Shown here: piece after piece, positions 39,910-48,087 of the stretch
Layout of the letters: each line of letters starts with the position of its first letter
Position numbering within the stretch: position 1 is the first letter of the stretch
From: Murinocardiopsis flavida
GTDB lineage: Bacteria > Actinomycetota > Actinomycetes > Streptosporangiales > Streptosporangiaceae
Length of the DNA: 64,000 nt
Assembly: GCF_003014485.1 (NCBI RefSeq)
Contig: NZ_PYGA01000016.1
Location: forward strand, 124,001 to 188,000
Direction of reading: 5' to 3'
Notes under the pieces: generated by a model
Database searches by the model: none
Seen by the model: the letters and a program-made list of their open reading frames with translations, nothing else
What the model was told of the DNA's origin: nothing
Position numbers and translations under genes: made by a program

Positions 39910-40857
39910 TCAGGCGAGGCGGGCCGCGTACCCGCGGCGCAGCTCCTCGGTGCGCTCTTCGGGCCATGGGCAGCGGACGTCGCCGTGGACCGCGGCGAAG
40001 AGCACCTCCAGCAGGACCTGGCCGGCGGCGAGCGCGACCGGCACGACGTCGGCCGCGTCGGCGGGGACCGTCTGGGTGACCACCATGCGGCAGCCGATCG
40101 GGTCCTGGACGGCCAGGTCGTAGCGCACCCGCCCCGCCGGGGCGCCGTCGCCGCCGAGCCAGGTGTACTCCAGGACCCGGGCGGGCTCCAGGGCGGTCAC
40201 CGTGCCGGGGGTCTGGTAGCCGTGGGTGAACGTGATGGGCGGCGCCTGCCCGAGGGCGGGTTCGTCGCCTTCGGTGAGGAACCCCCACACCTCCTCCGGG
40301 CTCTGCACGAAGTCGCGCTCGAAGCGCACCACGTACCCGTCGCCGCCTTCGGTGACGGTGCCCTCGGCCAGGCCGAAGTCCTCGATGTACTGCTCGGCCA
40401 GCGCGAACCACCAGGTGCCTTCGAAGGACTCGGTGCGCCCGTCGAGCCGGGCGTCGAGCGCGCGCAGGCAGCCGTGCCAGCCCGCGGCCTGGCGGGCAGC
40501 GGAGGCGCGGTCGCCCCAGGTCCCCGAGCCGCCGAGGGCGTGGGTGAACACCAGTCGGCAGCCCGGCCCGTCGGGCAGCAGCTCGAAGCGCAGGACGGAG
40601 TCGTCCCAGGAGAAGGAGAACACCTTGAGCGGGTCGAGTTCGAGGATCTCGCCGTCCTCGTGCAGGGCCTCCTCGTCGGGGTCGGCGTCCTCGAAGACGA
40701 AGCGGATGGGCGCGCCGACGCGCTGCTCGGCGTGCAGGACGGCGGGGAACCAGTGGCGCATCTCGGCGGGGTCGGTGATGGCGCGCCAGACGGTCTGCCG
40801 CGGGTGCGCGAAGCGGCGTTCGAACCGCAGCACCGGTCGGCCGTCCGTGATCTGCAT
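39910..40857 (-). CDS. Double SRPBCC/AHSA1 domain protein
   Basis: A 315-residue protein with two Bet v 1-like domains. Domain 1: LRFERRFAHPRQTVWRAITDPAEMRHWFPAVL, GEILELDPLKVFSFSW, CRLVFTHALGG and GWHGCLRALDARL. Domain 2: YVVRFERDFVQSPEEVWGFLTE, TPGTVTALEPARVLEYTWLGG and VQDPIGCRMVVTQTVP. AHSA1 proteins bind hydrophobic ligands or Hsp90 (in eukaryotes). A second possible start is the GTG at 40878, preceded by GAAGGGA. A distinct ArsR regulator at 34733 could control it. Confidence 0.85.
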   Translation of the reverse strand: MQITDGRPVLRFERRFAHPRQTVWRAITDPAEMRHWFPAVLHAEQRVGAPIRFVFEDADPDEEALHEDGEILELDPLKVFSFSWDDSVLRFELLPDGPGCRLVFTHALGGSGTWGDRASAARQAAGWHGCLRALDARLDGRTESFEGTWWFALAEQYIEDFGLAEGTVTEGGDGYVVRFERDFVQSPEEVWGFLTEGDEPALGQAPPITFTHGYQTPGTVTALEPARVLEYTWLGGDGAPAGRVRYDLAVQDPIGCRMVVTQTVPADAADVVPVALAAGQVLLEVLFAAVHGDVRCPWPEERTEELRRGYAARLA

Positions 40858-40933
40858 GGTCGCTGGCGCCTCGTCCACGAGGGGTCCCTTCGCCGGGTCG
40901 GGCGGGTGGCGGCGGCCGTCCACCCGGGACCCG

Positions 40934-40962
40934 AAAATACCTGAACGGCTATATGCCTGCAA
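40934..40962 (-). promoter_or_regulatory. Promoter of the SRPBCC gene
   Basis: On the minus strand: TTGCAG (40962-40957), 17 bp, TATTTT (40939-40934), about 75 bases before the ATG. Confidence 0.55.
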
Positions 40963-41082
40963 GTGCATCAATGGGTGGCGGGGGTCTCCATCGGCCCCGC
41001 ACCGCGCCGGCGGCGCCGACGCGGTGCGGGAGGTGCGGTGGCCCGGCCCCCCCTGGTGTCCGGGCCACCGCTCAGGGCGCGG

Positions 41083-41499
41083 TCACACCGTGGCCGAGAC
41101 CTCGACCTCGATGTTGCCGCGGGTGGCCTTGGAGTAGGGGCAGACCTGGTGCGCCTTCTCCACCAGCTCGGTGGCCTGGGCCTGGTCGAGGCCCGGCAGG
41201 GACGCCACGAGCTTCACGGCGAGGCCGAAGCCGTCGCTCTTGATGACGCTGACCTCGGCGTGCACGGACGACTGCGCGGCGTCGGCACCGGCCTGGCGGA
41301 CGACGTTCTTCAGCGCGCCGTGGAAGCAGGCGGCGTAGCCGATGGCGAAGAGCTGCTCGGGGTTGGTCCCCGGGCCGTCGTCGCCGCCCATCCCCTTGGG
41401 CACCGACAGGTCGACGGTGAGCCGCTCGTCGTCGGTGTAGCCCTTGCCCTGGCGGCCGGCGCCTTCGGCGGTGGCGTTGGCGGTGTAGACGACTGGCAT
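41083..41499 (-). CDS. ohr: Organic hydroperoxide resistance protein (Ohr/OsmC)
   Basis: A 138-residue thiol peroxidase that reduces organic hydroperoxides. The catalytic Cys58 is in GYAACFHGALK and Cys120 in QVCPYSKATRGNI; the catalytic Arg/Glu region PKGMGGDDGPGTNPEQLFAIG is intact, and lengths match Ohr. The gene overlaps or abuts its OhrR regulator: a GTG at 41505 gives a 4-base GTGA overlap, while the ATG at 41499 gives the more usual N-terminus. Regulated through OhrR. Confidence 0.94.
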   Translation of the reverse strand: MPVVYTANATAEGAGRQGKGYTDDERLTVDLSVPKGMGGDDGPGTNPEQLFAIGYAACFHGALKNVVRQAGADAAQSSVHAEVSVIKSDGFGLAVKLVASLPGLDQAQATELVEKAHQVCPYSKATRGNIEVEVSATV

Positions 41500-41501
41500 G
41501 G

Positions 41502-42008
41502 TCACGACCTCTTCCTCTGGTGGACTTCGGTGGGGCTGCGGTCACCGGCCTCCGCGCGCAGCCGGGCGGTCGCATCGGCCGCCGACGCGGTGATCCGGTC
41601 GAGCCGCACGCGCAGCTCGTCGGCTTCGCCCAGGGTGAGGCCCGTCGCGGCGAGCACGGCGTCGGGGACGCGCTCCGCTTCGCCGCGCAGGGTACGGCCC
41701 TCGGCGGTCAGCGCGATCTCCACGACGCGCTCGTCGGCCGCGGAGCGGACCCGACGCACCAGGCCCGCGGTGTCGAGCCGCCGCAGCAGCGGCGACAGGG
41801 TGCCGGAGTCGAGCCGCAGCGCCTCGCCGAGTTCGCGCACCGCCACGGGTTCGCGCTCCCACAGGACCAGCATCACGAGGTACTGCGGATAGGTGAGCCC
41901 GAGACCGGCGAGCAGCTCGCGGTAGAGCCCGGTGAACGCGCGGGATGCGGCGTAGACGGCGAAGCAGAGCTGGCGGTCGAGCGCGAGGTCGTCGCCGGGT
42001 CGGTCCAT
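41502..42008 (-). CDS. ohrR: MarR-family redox regulator OhrR
   Basis: A 168-residue MarR protein with the conserved N-terminal sensing Cys15 in LALDRQLCFAVYAASRAFTGLYRELL; this cysteine is oxidised by organic peroxide, releasing DNA. The winged helix is LTYPQYLVMLVLWEREPVAVRELGEALRLDSGTLSPLLRRLDTAGLVRRVRSAADERVVEIALT. Operon with ohr; expected to repress both from the AATT-containing region upstream. Confidence 0.93.
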   Translation of the reverse strand: MDRPGDDLALDRQLCFAVYAASRAFTGLYRELLAGLGLTYPQYLVMLVLWEREPVAVRELGEALRLDSGTLSPLLRRLDTAGLVRRVRSAADERVVEIALTAEGRTLRGEAERVPDAVLAATGLTLGEADELRVRLDRITASAADATARLRAEAGDRSPTEVHQRKRS

Positions 42009-42045
42009 GCGCTCCTCCTCGTGCTCTCCGTGCTCCGCAAATGAG

Positions 42046-42075
42046 CGTAGCACAACTTAATTGCGCACAACCGAC
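42046..42075 (-). promoter_or_regulatory. OhrR promoter/operator candidate
   Basis: The minus strand reads GTTGTG, CGCAATTAA, GTTGTG, then TACGCT as -10. GTTGTG is repeated with 15-bp period around AATT. AT-rich relative to surroundings and upstream of ohrR-ohr, as for known AATT-centred OhrR boxes. Confidence 0.45.
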
Positions 42076-42290
42076 TTTGGGCGCGGCGCGTCCGCCAGTG
42101 CCACCACGTCACGGGTTCACCCGCACATTCGTCACGTCGGAACGGTGACGCGGTCCCACTGCCCGAGGGCGGCCCCGATGGGCGACGGTGGCGTCATGGG
42201 CCCGGAGCGCCGCCGCGACCGAGCGCGGCGCCCGATCCCCGCACCCCCGAACCGCCGATCGCCGCACAGGCGAACCAGGAGACCACCGCC

Positions 42291-43553
42291 ATGACGACCG
42301 CCCCTACCGGCGAACCGCTCTCGAACACCGGGACCGCGGTGCGTTCGACGCCGGTCGCCGAACGCGTCCTCGCACCCGACCTCGCCCGCGGCATGATGCT
42401 GCTGCTGATCGCGCTGGCCCATGTGCCGTGGTTCATCTACGACGCGCCCACCGGCTTGGCACTGCTGCACCCCGCCGACGGCTCCCTCGCCGACCGGATC
42501 GCCCAGGCCCTCACCCTGATCGTCGTGGACGCCCGGACGCACACCATGTTCGGCTTCCTCTTCGCCTACGGCATCGGTCAGATGTACGCCCGGCAGAGGG
42601 CGGGCGGGACGCGCGCGGCGGACGCCCGCCGGCGCCTGCGCCGGCGCCACCTGTGGCTGCTCGCCTTCGGCGCGGTGCACGCCCTCCTGCTGTGGCAGGG
42701 CGACATCCTGGGGACCTACGGCCTGATCGGCCTCATCATGATGCCGCTGTTCTTCAACCGCAGCGACCGCACCCTCAAGATCTGGATCGTCGTCCTCCTG
42801 GTCGCGGGGGCCCTGATCAGCGCCGTCACGATCGCCTCGGCGGCCCTGGCACCCACGGCGGAGTCCGCGACGGCGGCGGCCGACCTGCAACGGCTCAGCA
42901 TCGCCGAGACCGGCTACCTGGCGTCCGCCGCGATCCGCTTCCCCACCTGGGTGTTCGCGCTGGTCAGCGGCGTGGCCACGCTCGCACTGCCGACCGCGTT
43001 CCTGATCGGCCTCCTCGCGGCGCGGCACCGGATCCTGGAGGAGCCGGCGCGCCACCTGCCGCTGCTGCGCCGGGTCGCCGTCGCCGGAATCTCCATCGGG
43101 TGGGCCTCGGGAGCGGTGCTCGCCCTCCAGCACGTGGGCGCCGTCGACATCGGCTACGAGGCGGTGCTCACCACGGTGCACTTCTACACCGGCATCTTCA
43201 CCGGGGTCGGCTACGCCGCGCTCTTCGGCCTCATCGCGCACCGCATCGGCACGCGCGGGGCCCGGGGCCTGCTGCCGGTCCGGGCGCTGGTGGCACTGGG
43301 CCGCCGCTCCCTCAGCGGCTACCTCGCCCAGTCGCTGGTGTTCGCCCCGTTCCTGGCGGCCTGGGGCCTGGGGCTGGGTGTGCACCTGTCGAGCTGGTCG
43401 GCGGCGCTCGTCGCCATCGCCACCTGGGCGGCCACCGTGGCGGCGGCGCTGCTGATGGACCGCGCGGGCGTGCGCGGCCCGGCGGAGACCCTGCTGCGCC
43501 GACTGACCTACCGCCCGTCGGCCCGCCGGACGCGCGCCGCCGGGACGTCCTAG
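42291..43553 (+). CDS. DUF418 membrane protein
   Basis: A 420-residue protein with about nine membrane helices. RVLAPDLARGMMLLLIALAHVPWFIY is the usual DUF418 start. VDARTHTMFGFLFAYGIGQMYARQ, HLWLLAFGAVHALLLWQGDILGTYGLIGLIMMPLFF and the C-terminal LGRRSLSGYLAQSLVFAPFLAAWGLGLG are all typical. The family is found in actinomycetes and bacilli; its function is unknown, with acyltransferase-3-like topology suggested. It ends in a strong terminator before the Zur-type operon. Confidence 0.9.
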   Translation: MTTAPTGEPLSNTGTAVRSTPVAERVLAPDLARGMMLLLIALAHVPWFIYDAPTGLALLHPADGSLADRIAQALTLIVVDARTHTMFGFLFAYGIGQMYARQRAGGTRAADARRRLRRRHLWLLAFGAVHALLLWQGDILGTYGLIGLIMMPLFFNRSDRTLKIWIVVLLVAGALISAVTIASAALAPTAESATAAADLQRLSIAETGYLASAAIRFPTWVFALVSGVATLALPTAFLIGLLAARHRILEEPARHLPLLRRVAVAGISIGWASGAVLALQHVGAVDIGYEAVLTTVHFYTGIFTGVGYAALFGLIAHRIGTRGARGLLPVRALVALGRRSLSGYLAQSLVFAPFLAAWGLGLGVHLSSWSAALVAIATWAATVAAALLMDRAGVRGPAETLLRRLTYRPSARRTRAAGTS

Positions 43554-43559
43554 GCAGGC

Positions 43560-43614
43560 GCTGCCGTTGCCGCCGCCGGGCGCCCGTGCGGCGGCCGGCC
43601 GCGGCAACGGCAGC
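43560..43614 (+). terminator. 14-bp hairpin terminator after DUF418 gene
   Basis: Perfect arms 43560-43573 and 43601-43614 enclose a 27-nt loop with further internal pairing. Seven bases after the DUF418 stop and directly before the Zur box. Confidence 0.85.
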
Positions 43615-43647
43615 TGGGAATGAAAACAGTTATCATTGTGTTCCCAG
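43614..43647 (+). promoter_or_regulatory. Zur operator of the alternative ribosomal protein operon
   Basis: The Zur-box-like dyad TGAAAACAGTTATCA (43621-43635) lies inside larger perfect arms CTGGGAA/TTCCCAG (43614-43620/43641-43647). It is the only AT-rich patch nearby and sits 52 bases before the cysteine-free L33 gene, matching the zinc-repressed control known for these paralogues. Confidence 0.8.
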
Positions 43648-43686
43648 CATCACGAAGCGCACCCGTCCGCCACCCGAGGAGGCCCT

Positions 43687-43848
43687 GTGGCACGCAGTGA
43701 ACTCCGCCCGATCGTCCGGCTGCGGTCCGCCGCCACCGGCTACACCTACGCCACCCGCAAGAACCGCCGGAACACGCCCGACCGGCTCGTCCTGCGCAAG
43801 TACGACCCCGTGCTGCGCGGCCACACCGAGTTCCGCGAACAGCGCTGA
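43687..43848 (+). CDS. rpmG: Ribosomal protein bL33, zinc-free paralogue
   Basis: A 53-residue L33: [51 protein letters not shown]. Both CxxC pairs of the zinc-binding form are missing, so this is the C-minus type made under zinc starvation. GAGGAGG precedes the GTG. Co-transcribed with the L31 paralogue behind a Zur box. A zinc-binding L33 elsewhere in the genome would be expected. Confidence 0.95.
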   Translation: MARSELRPIVRLRSAATGYTYATRKNRRNTPDRLVLRKYDPVLRGHTEFREQR

Positions 43849-43878
43849 CCGGCACCGACCCGACAGGAGCACCCCGCA

Positions 43879-44124
43879 ATGAAGAACGGCATCCACCCCG
43901 ACTACCGCCCGGTCGTCTTCCGCGACCGCGGCGCCGACTTCGCGATCCTCACCCGGTCGACCGCGACCTCGACGAACACCGTCGAATGGGAGGACGGCCG
44001 CACCTACCCCGTCATCGACGTGGAGATCTCCGCAGCCAGCCACCCGTTCTACACCGGCAAGGGCCGCGTCATCGACACCGCCGGCCGGGTCGAGCGGTTC
44101 CGCCGCCGCTACGCCGGGTCCTGA
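43879..44124 (+). CDS. rpmE2: Ribosomal protein bL31 type B
   Basis: An 81-residue L31 of the longer B type: [29 protein letters not shown], then [46 protein letters not shown]. It lacks the four zinc cysteines. 30 bases after rpmG with AGGAGC as the ribosome site. Replaces the zinc-containing L31 when zinc is short, freeing metal. Confidence 0.96.
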   Translation: MKNGIHPDYRPVVFRDRGADFAILTRSTATSTNTVEWEDGRTYPVIDVEISAASHPFYTGKGRVIDTAGRVERFRRRYAGS

Positions 44125-44140
44125 CCCGCGGCACCACCGC

Positions 44141-44170
44141 CGCGCCGCACGGCCGCCGCCGTGCGGCGCG
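44141..44170. terminator. 12-bp bidirectional hairpin
   Basis: Perfect arms 44141-44152 and 44159-44170, 6-nt loop, between the convergent rpmE2 and molybdopterin oxidoreductase genes. Confidence 0.8.
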
Positions 44171-44173
44171 CCC

Positions 44174-45838
44174 TCATTCCACCTCGACCCGAACCGTGTG
44201 CCACCCGGACGCGCCGTTGGGGATGGGATCGGCCGCCGCGCCGGTCTGCGGGCGCCCCGACGTGTCGACGGCCCGCACCTGGAGGGTGTGCGGCCCGGGC
44301 TCGGCGTCCCACTCCCAGGTCCACTGGCGCCACGTGTCGATCCCCGGCACCTCGGCGAGCTCCGCGTCGCGCCACTCCCCGCTGTCCACGCGGGCCTGCA
44401 CCGCCTCGATCCCGCGGCGCTGCGCCCACGCCACACCGGCGACCGCCACCGTGCCCGCCGCCACCGCCGCCCGCGAGGTCGGCACGTCGATGCGCGACAT
44501 CGTCTTGATGGGCGCCTCCACCGCCCAGCCGCGGTCCGCCCAGTAGGAGCGCTCGTCGGCGAAGCGCGTGACCTTGATGTCGGTCACCCACTTGGTGGCG
44601 CTCACGTACCCGTACAGGCCCGGCACCACCATGCGCACCGGGAACCCGTGCTCGGGTGTCAGCGGGTCGCCGTCCATGGCGACGGCGAGCAGCGCGTCGC
44701 GGCCGTCCAGCACGGCCTCGACCGGTGTCCCGCAGGTCCACCCGTCCGCCGAGGAGCTGAGTAGCTGGTCGGCGCCCCGCTGCACACCGGCCGCGCGCAG
44801 CACCTCCGCCAGGCGCACCCCCAGCCACCGGGTGTTGCCGACGAGGTCGCCGCCGACCTCGTTGGACACGCAGGCCAGGGTCACGTCCGCCTCGACCAGG
44901 GGGCGCTTGAGCAGTTCCGCGAAGTCCAGCTCGACCGGCCGGTCGACGAGGCCGTGCACCCGCAGCCGCCACTCGTCCGGCGCGAGCTGCGGCACCGTCA
45001 GCGCGGTGTCGATGCGGTAGAACCGGGCCGTCGGGGTGCTGAACGGGCTGATCCCGCGGATCGGCAGGTCGACGCCCTTGGGCAGCGGCGGCAGCGGTTT
45101 CGCCGGTGCCGGGAGCCGCACCGTGGCGCGCTGCGCGCCGACGTCGGCGCGGGCGAGCAGCAGCCGTCCGATGCCGCCGCCCGCCAGCGCGGCGACGGCG
45201 GTCCCCGCACCCGCCAGCAGGAAGCCGCGCCGGGCCGTCGCGGACGCCGCCGTGGGATCCGGTGCCTCTTCCATCGCCGCGGGCTCCGGTGCCGGTCCCG
45301 CCGCCGCGGACCCCGACTCCTCCCCTGCTGCCGCCGCCGCGGGCTCCGGTGCCTCCCCCGCCGCGGGCGGTGCCGACGCCGCCGCGGCGCGGCGCGCCAG
45401 CGGTCCCACCACCAGCGCACCGGCGGCGGCCCCGAGCAGCGGCGGCAGCAGCGACAGCGGGGCGAAGTCCGGCCGCAGGAACACCGCGGCGACGCCGATG
45501 GCGGCGAAGACCGCCATCGCTCCCTGGGCCAGTCCGGGACGGCGCAGCGACGCCGCGCCCAGCGCCACGGCGCACACCGCGAGGACCGCCACGATCCCGC
45601 CGATCAGGACCGCCTTGTCGTACACGCCGAAGGCGGCGATCGCGAACTCCTTGAGCGACTGCGGGCTGAACCGCACCACCGCGTCGCCGACGACCACCAC
45701 CGGCGAGCTCTGCGGCGCGCCCAGCACCCCCGCCGTCAGCTCCGCCGCCGCCAGGGCGACCCCCGCGGTCAGCAGACCCACCGCAGCGCCGCGCCCCAGC
45801 GCGCCCGGCGCGTATCCCGATGCCGACTTCTCCGCCAT
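44174..45838 (-). CDS. Membrane-anchored molybdopterin oxidoreductase, sulfite-oxidase family
   Basis: A 554-residue protein: four to five N-terminal membrane helices (about residues 15-140), an Ala/Pro/Glu-rich linker, a second hydrophobic stretch RRGFLLAGAGTAVAALAGGGIGRLLLA, then an extracytoplasmic molybdopterin domain. The Mo ligand is the cysteine in ADVTLACVSNEVGGDLVGNTRWLGV. PEHGFPVRMVVPGLYGYVSATKWVTDIKVT is typical, and the C-terminal dimerisation domain has WTWEWDAEPGPHTLQVRAVDTSGRPQ. Family members oxidise sulfite or reduce protein methionine sulfoxide; the substrate here is unknown. GGAGGAGG precedes the start. Confidence 0.93.
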   Translation of the reverse strand: MAEKSASGYAPGALGRGAAVGLLTAGVALAAAELTAGVLGAPQSSPVVVVGDAVVRFSPQSLKEFAIAAFGVYDKAVLIGGIVAVLAVCAVALGAASLRRPGLAQGAMAVFAAIGVAAVFLRPDFAPLSLLPPLLGAAAGALVVGPLARRAAAASAPPAAGEAPEPAAAAAGEESGSAAAGPAPEPAAMEEAPDPTAASATARRGFLLAGAGTAVAALAGGGIGRLLLARADVGAQRATVRLPAPAKPLPPLPKGVDLPIRGISPFSTPTARFYRIDTALTVPQLAPDEWRLRVHGLVDRPVELDFAELLKRPLVEADVTLACVSNEVGGDLVGNTRWLGVRLAEVLRAAGVQRGADQLLSSSADGWTCGTPVEAVLDGRDALLAVAMDGDPLTPEHGFPVRMVVPGLYGYVSATKWVTDIKVTRFADERSYWADRGWAVEAPIKTMSRIDVPTSRAAVAAGTVAVAGVAWAQRRGIEAVQARVDSGEWRDAELAEVPGIDTWRQWTWEWDAEPGPHTLQVRAVDTSGRPQTGAAADPIPNGASGWHTVRVEVE

Positions 45839-45992
45839 GCCGCCTCCTCCGTTGTCCGGATCGTATGTCGGCGGCGGCCGGAAGCGGGCGCGCGGTGCGT
45901 CGAGCGGACCGCGGGATTCCGGCCCCCGTGGGCTAAGGTGCCCCTCGGGCGGCCGCACGGCGCGCCCACCGACCGGAGACGGGAACACCACC

Positions 45993-46730
45993 ATGGAACG
46001 GCCCGGCGAACTCGGCGCGATGCCGACCGACTGGCGGCGCGGACTCGTCGTCGTCGCGCACCCCGACGACATCGAGTACGGGGCGGCGGCCGCCGTCGCC
46101 GCCTGGACCGCCGCGGGGCGCGACCTCCGCTACGTCCTCGCCACCCGGGGCGAGGCCGGGATCGCCGGCCTGGCGCCCGCGGAGTCCGGTCCGCTGCGCG
46201 AAGCCGAGCAGCGCGCCTCGGCCGCCGTCGTCGGCGTCACCGACGTGGAGTTCCTCGATCACCCCGACGGGCGGCTCGAATCCGGCCTGCGGCTGCGCCG
46301 CGACGTCGCCGCCGCCCTGCGGCGGCACCGCCCCGAACTCGTCGTCACCTTGAACCACCGCGACGTGTTCGCGCCCCGGCACTGGAACAGCTCCGACCAC
46401 CGGATCCTGGGCCGCACCGTGCTGGACGCCGTGGCCGACGCCGCCAACGAGTGGATCTTCCCCGAGCTCGCCGACGCGGGATTCGCCCCGTGGGACGGCG
46501 TGCGCTGGGTCGCCGCGGCCGCCTCGCCCGAACCCACCCACAGCGTCGACGTCACCGGGTTCACCGACCTCGCCGTCGAGTCGCTGAGCGCGCACCGCCG
46601 GTACCTCGAAGCGCTGAGCTCCCTCCCGGTGGCCGAGCAGGCCCGCGGGCAGATCGACGCGGTCACCCGCGACCCGCGCGACCCCGACGGCCCGCGCACC
46701 GTCGCCTTCGAACTGTTCCCCTCCGGCTGA
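45993..46730 (+). CDS. PIG-L family deacetylase
   Basis: A 245-residue zinc-dependent N-acetyl deacetylase fold: VVVAHPDDIEYGAAAAVAAWTAAGRDLRYVLATRGEAG with the AHPDD metal motif, EQRASAAVVGVTDVEFLDHPDG, and the third ligand in HWNSSDHRILGRTVLDAV. Close to mycothiol (MshB/Mca)-like enzymes and LmbE proteins of actinomycetes. Not the MshB of the core pathway with certainty; substrate unknown. Confidence 0.93.
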   Translation: MERPGELGAMPTDWRRGLVVVAHPDDIEYGAAAAVAAWTAAGRDLRYVLATRGEAGIAGLAPAESGPLREAEQRASAAVVGVTDVEFLDHPDGRLESGLRLRRDVAAALRRHRPELVVTLNHRDVFAPRHWNSSDHRILGRTVLDAVADAANEWIFPELADAGFAPWDGVRWVAAAASPEPTHSVDVTGFTDLAVESLSAHRRYLEALSSLPVAEQARGQIDAVTRDPRDPDGPRTVAFELFPSG

Positions 46731-46758
46731 CGGCACCGCCCCAGGGGTCAGCCGGGGG

Positions 46759-47646
46759 TCAGGCCGCGCGGTCGAGGGCGGTGGCGATCACCGCCGCGCT
46801 GTCGGCGTGCAGGGCCTGGGCGGCCGTCTGCCCCGTCACCGCGAGGTAGGCGTCGACCAGGCGGTTGCCCGCGGCGTACCCGGCCCCGGTCGGCAGCCCC
46901 ACCGGGGCGACGCCGAGGCGCTCGGCGCCGGCGTCGCCGTGCACCCAGGCCGTGAAGTTCCGCATGCCGGTCACATCGAGCCCGGTCACCACCTTGGCGA
47001 AGGCCGCGTCGTCGTGCAGGGAGGCAACGCCGAGGCGGGCGTAGCCGAGTTCGTCGCCGTGGAGCTGCCGGGCGAACGCGTCGGCCAGGCCCTCGGACAC
47101 CACCTGCTCGCCGACCGTGACGGTGGCCGGGTCCCACACGACCCCGCCCGGGCTGTAGCGCAGGTTGTGGTTGAGCTCGTGCGCGGCGGTGGCCTCCAGC
47201 CGCGCCAGGTTCTCGGGGAAGGGCCACAGCGTGATGACGATGTGGCCCGAGATCCCGCCGAACCCGGTCATGCCGAGGCTGGGGCCCATGAAGTGGGCGT
47301 CGCCGGGATCGCCGAGCACGGCCAGCACGGTGATGTCGGGGACCGCCAGCCCCGGTACCGCCGCGCGCAGCACGTCGGCGGCGTGGTCGAGCGCGCGCTG
47401 CATCCGCCCCCAGGCGTCGGCCGCCGCGAGGGCGTCGAGTGCGTCGAGGCAGCGCTCTTCGTCGCGGTCGAGGGGGAACCCCGACGACTGCTGATGCACG
47501 GCCACGAGGTCGACGTCCCCGGGGAAGAAGCGGTACATCCCCTCTGTGGGTGCCAGCATCGCGCGCAGCAGGGCCGTGCGGTCGGCGGCGGGGGCGCGCA
47601 GGATCCGCCGCATGGCGGAGTGGCTGTCGAGAACGGTGATCGTCAT
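46759..47646 (-). CDS. DUF2268-type HExxH metalloprotease
   Basis: A 295-residue protein. The zinc motif HELNH is in LEATAAHELNHNLRYSPGG, followed by a conserved Glu in VSEGLADAFARQLHG. PSLGMTGFGGISGHIVITLWP, upstream, also matches DUF2268 (predicted Zn-dependent protease). The start at 47646 gives MTITVLDSHSAMRRIL with no signal peptide, so it is cytosolic. Targets unknown. Confidence 0.85.
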   Translation of the reverse strand: MTITVLDSHSAMRRILRAPAADRTALLRAMLAPTEGMYRFFPGDVDLVAVHQQSSGFPLDRDEERCLDALDALAAADAWGRMQRALDHAADVLRAAVPGLAVPDITVLAVLGDPGDAHFMGPSLGMTGFGGISGHIVITLWPFPENLARLEATAAHELNHNLRYSPGGVVWDPATVTVGEQVVSEGLADAFARQLHGDELGYARLGVASLHDDAAFAKVVTGLDVTGMRNFTAWVHGDAGAERLGVAPVGLPTGAGYAAGNRLVDAYLAVTGQTAAQALHADSAAVIATALDRAA

Positions 47647-47781
47647 AGCGGCGACGCTAAACACTCCCGCCGCTGGAGGGTCAACCGGGAACCGCCCGCT
47701 CGGCGACCTCCCGCGCTCAGGACACAGCCCCGGACGTGCCCGGCGGCGGGGCGGCCCCGCGCCCGCGCGGGTGCCATGACG

Positions 47782-47814
47782 ACCGCCCACCCCTGGTGGA
47801 GCGGGGTGGGCGGT
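47782..47814. terminator. 12-bp hairpin
   Basis: Perfect arms 47782-47793 and 47803-47814, 9-nt loop, in the spacer between the divergent-looking protease start and the amidase gene end. It may be a second terminator for the minus-strand amidase transcript. Confidence 0.6.
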
Positions 47815-47911
47815 GAAGAGCCGCCGCGTGACCTCCCGGACCGCGGCGACATGCCCCTGCACACCGGGACGCACCCAGCGTACCAACTCGGCTGCTAACG
47901 GTGTTCGCGAT

Positions 47912-47998
47912 ATGCAATCCCGCTTAGACAATTTCACGCAAACTCCGACGGCAGAACTTTCGAGTTATTTCCTCTCACTGCATGTCGAAGACGTGTAG
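47912..47998 (+). CDS. Possible small ORF, 28 aa, AT-rich
   Basis: ATG at 47912 opens a 28-codon frame (start MQSRLDNFTQTPTAELSSYF) that includes a TTA leucine codon, rare in actinomycetes. The local GC content is far lower than elsewhere in the window. No ribosome site is seen, and third positions are not GC-biased, so it may be chance. It could encode a small peptide or be remnant foreign DNA. Kept only at low confidence. The rest of the 47647-48087 spacer holds two hairpins. Confidence 0.25.
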   Translation: MQSRLDNFTQTPTAELSSYFLSLHVEDV

Positions 47999-48034
47999 CA
48001 GCGTGTGCGGCGCGCCGGTAAGTTGACTCGCGTG

Positions 48035-48072
48035 GGCAGCCGCCGCCGTGTCCCCTCCCAGCGGCGGCTGCC
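48035..48072 (-). terminator. 12-bp hairpin after the amidase gene
   Basis: Perfect arms 48035-48046 and 48061-48072, 14-nt loop, 16 bases after the amidase stop (minus strand). Confidence 0.75.
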
Positions 48073-48087
48073 TGACATCCCCACACC

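Noticed and set aside
44954-46849. Very long plus-strand frames opposite the molybdopterin oxidoreductase gene
   Set aside because: They are low-complexity Arg/Ala/Pro translations of the opposite strand of a gene with clear family motifs; only the PIG-L deacetylase frame (45993-46730) is real.
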